This document shows, piece after piece, positions 5,332 through 6,864 of a stretch of 6,864 nucleotides of DNA. The position numbers and the translations under genes were made by a program. Source of the stretch: Parvibaculum sp. (GTDB taxonomy: Bacteria > Pseudomonadota > Alphaproteobacteria > Parvibaculales > Parvibaculaceae); assembly GCA_020062605.1 (NCBI GenBank), contig JAGUWA010000057.1, positions 1-6,864 on the forward strand, read 5' to 3'. The notes under the pieces were generated by a model. That model did no database searches, was not told the origin of the DNA, and was given only the letters and a program-made list of their open reading frames with translations. Each line of letters opens with the position of its first letter. Within the stretch, counting starts at the first letter, position 1.

Positions 5332-5771
5332 TTGGACGGCCTCTCCCCGAGCGCCTTGAAGACGCCGGTGCCCGACATGATGGTGCGCTCGCCGCACCAG
5401 ATGCGCCCCTTCACGGTGAAGAAGTCATCCTCCGAGCCGACGACCTCGCCCGTGCCCTCGACCCATTCGCCGATCTTCGCGCCGGACAGGAAGTCCGTCA
5501 TCAGGCGCACCGTCACCCAGTAGCGGTGCACCGACATGGTGATCGCATGGCCGAAGGCCATGTCGGCGAATGCCATCAGCATGCCGCCATGGCAATTCCC
5601 CATGCCGTTCGTGTGATGCTCCTGCACGAGAAAGGCGCGTGTGTAGCGACCGTCTCCATCGATGCGCTCGTAGAGCGGGCCGATCTGGCGGCCGAACCCC
5701 TGGAACCAGTTCAGCGTCTGGTAGCCTTCGGGCAGCGCGATCGTGTTTTCTTCGAGAAGATCGTCGGTCAT
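5328..5771 (-). CDS. PaaI-type hotdog-fold thioesterase, 147 aa
   Basis: The length of 147 residues is typical of single-domain hotdog thioesterases, which hydrolyse acyl-CoA or acyl-ACP thioesters. The family motif is present as HTNGMGNCHGGMLMAFAD (53-70): Asn55, Gly58, His61-Gly62-Gly63 and Asp70, which fits the PaaI pattern N-x2-G-x2-HGG-x6-D. The central helix is followed by strands VTVRLMTDFLSGAKIGEWVEG (87-107) and a C-terminal strand ending in GTGVFKAL. The ATG at 5771 follows GAGG with 8 nt spacing. It begins 37 nt after the ABC1 kinase stop, and its 3' end overlaps the alpha/beta hydrolase start by 4 nt, so the three genes are probably cotranscribed. The substrate is unknown; a thioesterase beside an esterase-like hydrolase suggests processing of an acyl intermediate. 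Confidence 0.93.
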   Translation of the reverse strand: MTDDLLEENTIALPEGYQTLNWFQGFGRQIGPLYERIDGDGRYTRAFLVQEHHTNGMGNCHGGMLMAFADMAFGHAITMSVHRYWVTVRLMTDFLSGAKIGEWVEGTGEVVGSEDDFFTVKGRIWCGERTIMSGTGVFKALGERPSK

Positions 5772-5808
5772 GAGCGGGCCTCAAGCAGGCGGGGAAAGAA
5801 TGAGCCGC

Positions 5809-6864
5809 TCACGCAGCGAGCGGGACGCCCGCCTTCTTTAGCGCGGCCTTCTGGCGCTTGTCGAGTTCGGCGGCGTCGAAGGCCTCGATGGTCTCATTGA
5901 ACAGGGCATGGAAATTGAGCTCCGCCTCGAGATGAAGGAAGACGGAGCCCAGGCCAATGGCGGCGCGGTCCATGAAGACGAACTCGCGAGGCGGCGTCAC
6001 GGGGCCAAGCTCGCGCAGGCGTTTGTGGACGCCGAAAGCTTCCTTGCGGCCATATTCGCCGGGGCCGATCCCGTCCGCGACGGAACGCACGCGGTTGTCG
6101 AGAAGCGGCGCATAGATGAACCGCGCCCAGACATTCAGCACGTCGATCAACTCGGCAGAGAGATTGCGGAAACCCCAGTTTTCATATGCCGCCGCGGCGC
6201 GGTCACGGTCGTCCACCTCCAGCGCACGGTAAAGTTCCACCACGCCTGCGACGAAAGCCGGCGGAAAAATGCGGATGCAGCCATAATCGAGCAGGTTGAT
6301 TCCGAAGTCTTCCCGCACTGAATAATTGCCGAGATGCGGATCGCCGTGAATGACACCGTAACGGCTGAAGGGCATCCACCAGGCGGCGAACATCGCCTCC
6401 GCTATGCGGTTACGCTCCTCCAGCGAATGGTCTCGGAAGGAAAGCAGCGGCGCACCATCGAGCCAACTCATCGTGAGGAGCCGCTTCGTCGTCAGCTCCT
6501 CCACAACGTCCGGCACGGCGATGCGCGGATCGTCCGAGAAGATGTCCGCATAGAGCCGCATATGTGCGGCCTCGCGCAGATAATCGAGTTCTTCGCGCAG
6601 GCGCTCCCCGATCTCCGCATAGATTTCACGCGTGTCGATGGCAGGATCCATGCGCCGGTGGATCGAGAAGATGAGCCCAAGCTGATTGAGGTCCGCATCG
6701 ACGGCCGACTGCATGTCGGGATATTGCAGTTTCACCGCGAGCGGCGCGCCGTCGAGCGACGTCGCCCGGTGAACTTGTCCAAGCGAAGCGGCGGCAGCGG
6801 CATCGCGCTCGAAGCTGCCGAACCGGCTTTCCCAGCCCGCACCGAGTTCTGCCCGCATGCGCCG
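5809..6864 (-). CDS. ABC1/AarF (UbiB/COQ8-like) atypical kinase, 5' truncated by the window
   Basis: The visible 351 residues begin in mid-protein: two Arg codons precede the first Met at 6858, and the frame is open to the edge. Positions below count from that Met. The Ala-rich loop AAAASLGQVHRA (21-32) is diagnostic of the ABC1/UbiB family. The ATP lysine is Lys43 in LAVKLQYP. EELDYLREAAH (89-99) is the conserved helix. The catalytic loop is HGDPHLGN (171-178) and the metal-binding DYG is 191-193. The N-terminal KxGQ extension should lie beyond the window, about 100 residues away. The C-terminus ends KKAGVPLAA with no membrane helix, unlike typical UbiB, so this is more like the soluble COQ8/AarF paralogues. 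UbiB and COQ8 support ubiquinone biosynthesis; whether this copy does is not shown. It leads the cluster with the thioesterase and hydrolase. Confidence 0.93.
   Translation of the reverse strand, partial: RRMRAELGAGWESRFGSFERDAAAAASLGQVHRATSLDGAPLAVKLQYPDMQSAVDADLNQLGLIFSIHRRMDPAIDTREIYAEIGERLREELDYLREAAHMRLYADIFSDDPRIAVPDVVEELTTKRLLTMSWLDGAPLLSFRDHSLEERNRIAEAMFAAWWMPFSRYGVIHGDPHLGNYSVREDFGINLLDYGCIRIFPPAFVAGVVELYRALEVDDRDRAAAAYENWGFRNLSAELIDVLNVWARFIYAPLLDNRVRSVADGIGPGEYGRKEAFGVHKRLRELGPVTPPREFVFMDRAAIGLGSVFLHLEAELNFHALFNETIEAFDAAELDKRQKAALKKAGVPLAA

Noticed and set aside
5772..5790. Small GCCT/AGGC hairpin covering the thioesterase ribosome-binding site, as a regulatory switch
   Set aside because: Four base pairs with a 5-nt loop are expected by chance in GC-rich DNA, and nothing else supports regulation.

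Overview
The window is a gene-dense, GC-rich stretch in which all ten supported genes lie on the minus strand. It looks like the chromosome of an alphaproteobacterium. Three things point there: the proton-translocating transhydrogenase has its alpha subunit split into two genes (PntAA and PntAB), a 47-residue aa3-type cytochrome oxidase subunit IV sits directly upstream of it, and the codons are GC-biased. I cannot fix the genus from sequence alone. No tRNA, rRNA, CRISPR array, insertion sequence or phage gene was seen, and no gene-free stretch exceeds 300 bases.

In transcription order (right to left), the first group is a compact cluster: a 5'-truncated ABC1/AarF (UbiB/COQ8-like) atypical kinase (5809-6864), a PaaI-type hotdog thioesterase (5328-5771) and an alpha/beta hydrolase (4342-5331). 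The last two overlap by 4 nt. This set suggests acyl-ester or isoprenoid/lipid metabolism, but the substrates cannot be read from the sequence.

The second group is respiratory and redox. A 161-nt intergenic region carries a good sigma70-type promoter (-10 TATAGT) in front of the oxidase subunit IV gene (4037-4180). A second putative promoter follows, with three TGAGAAT-like half-sites overlapping the expected start of transcription. It precedes pntAA (2767-3900), pntAB (2450-2767) and pntB (1030-2436). The three Pnt proteins form the membrane transhydrogenase, which uses the proton gradient to drive NADPH formation from NADH.

The third group lies downstream of pntB: a four-helix DUF4345-like membrane protein (561-938), a 116-residue conserved protein resembling DUF6614 (134-484), and the start of a GNAT acetyltransferase (1-147, running off the window), which overlaps its neighbour by 14 nt. 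The DUF4345-like gene is bracketed by two direct copies of a 44-nt element. Each copy starts 10-12 nt after a stop codon and consists of a constant 10-nt box, a 5-nt spacer of fixed length but variable sequence, and an 11-bp hairpin with an invariant CACATG loop. The changes between copies keep pairing only in the RNA read from the minus strand. This is the most unusual feature of the window. The rest is ordinary housekeeping gene content.
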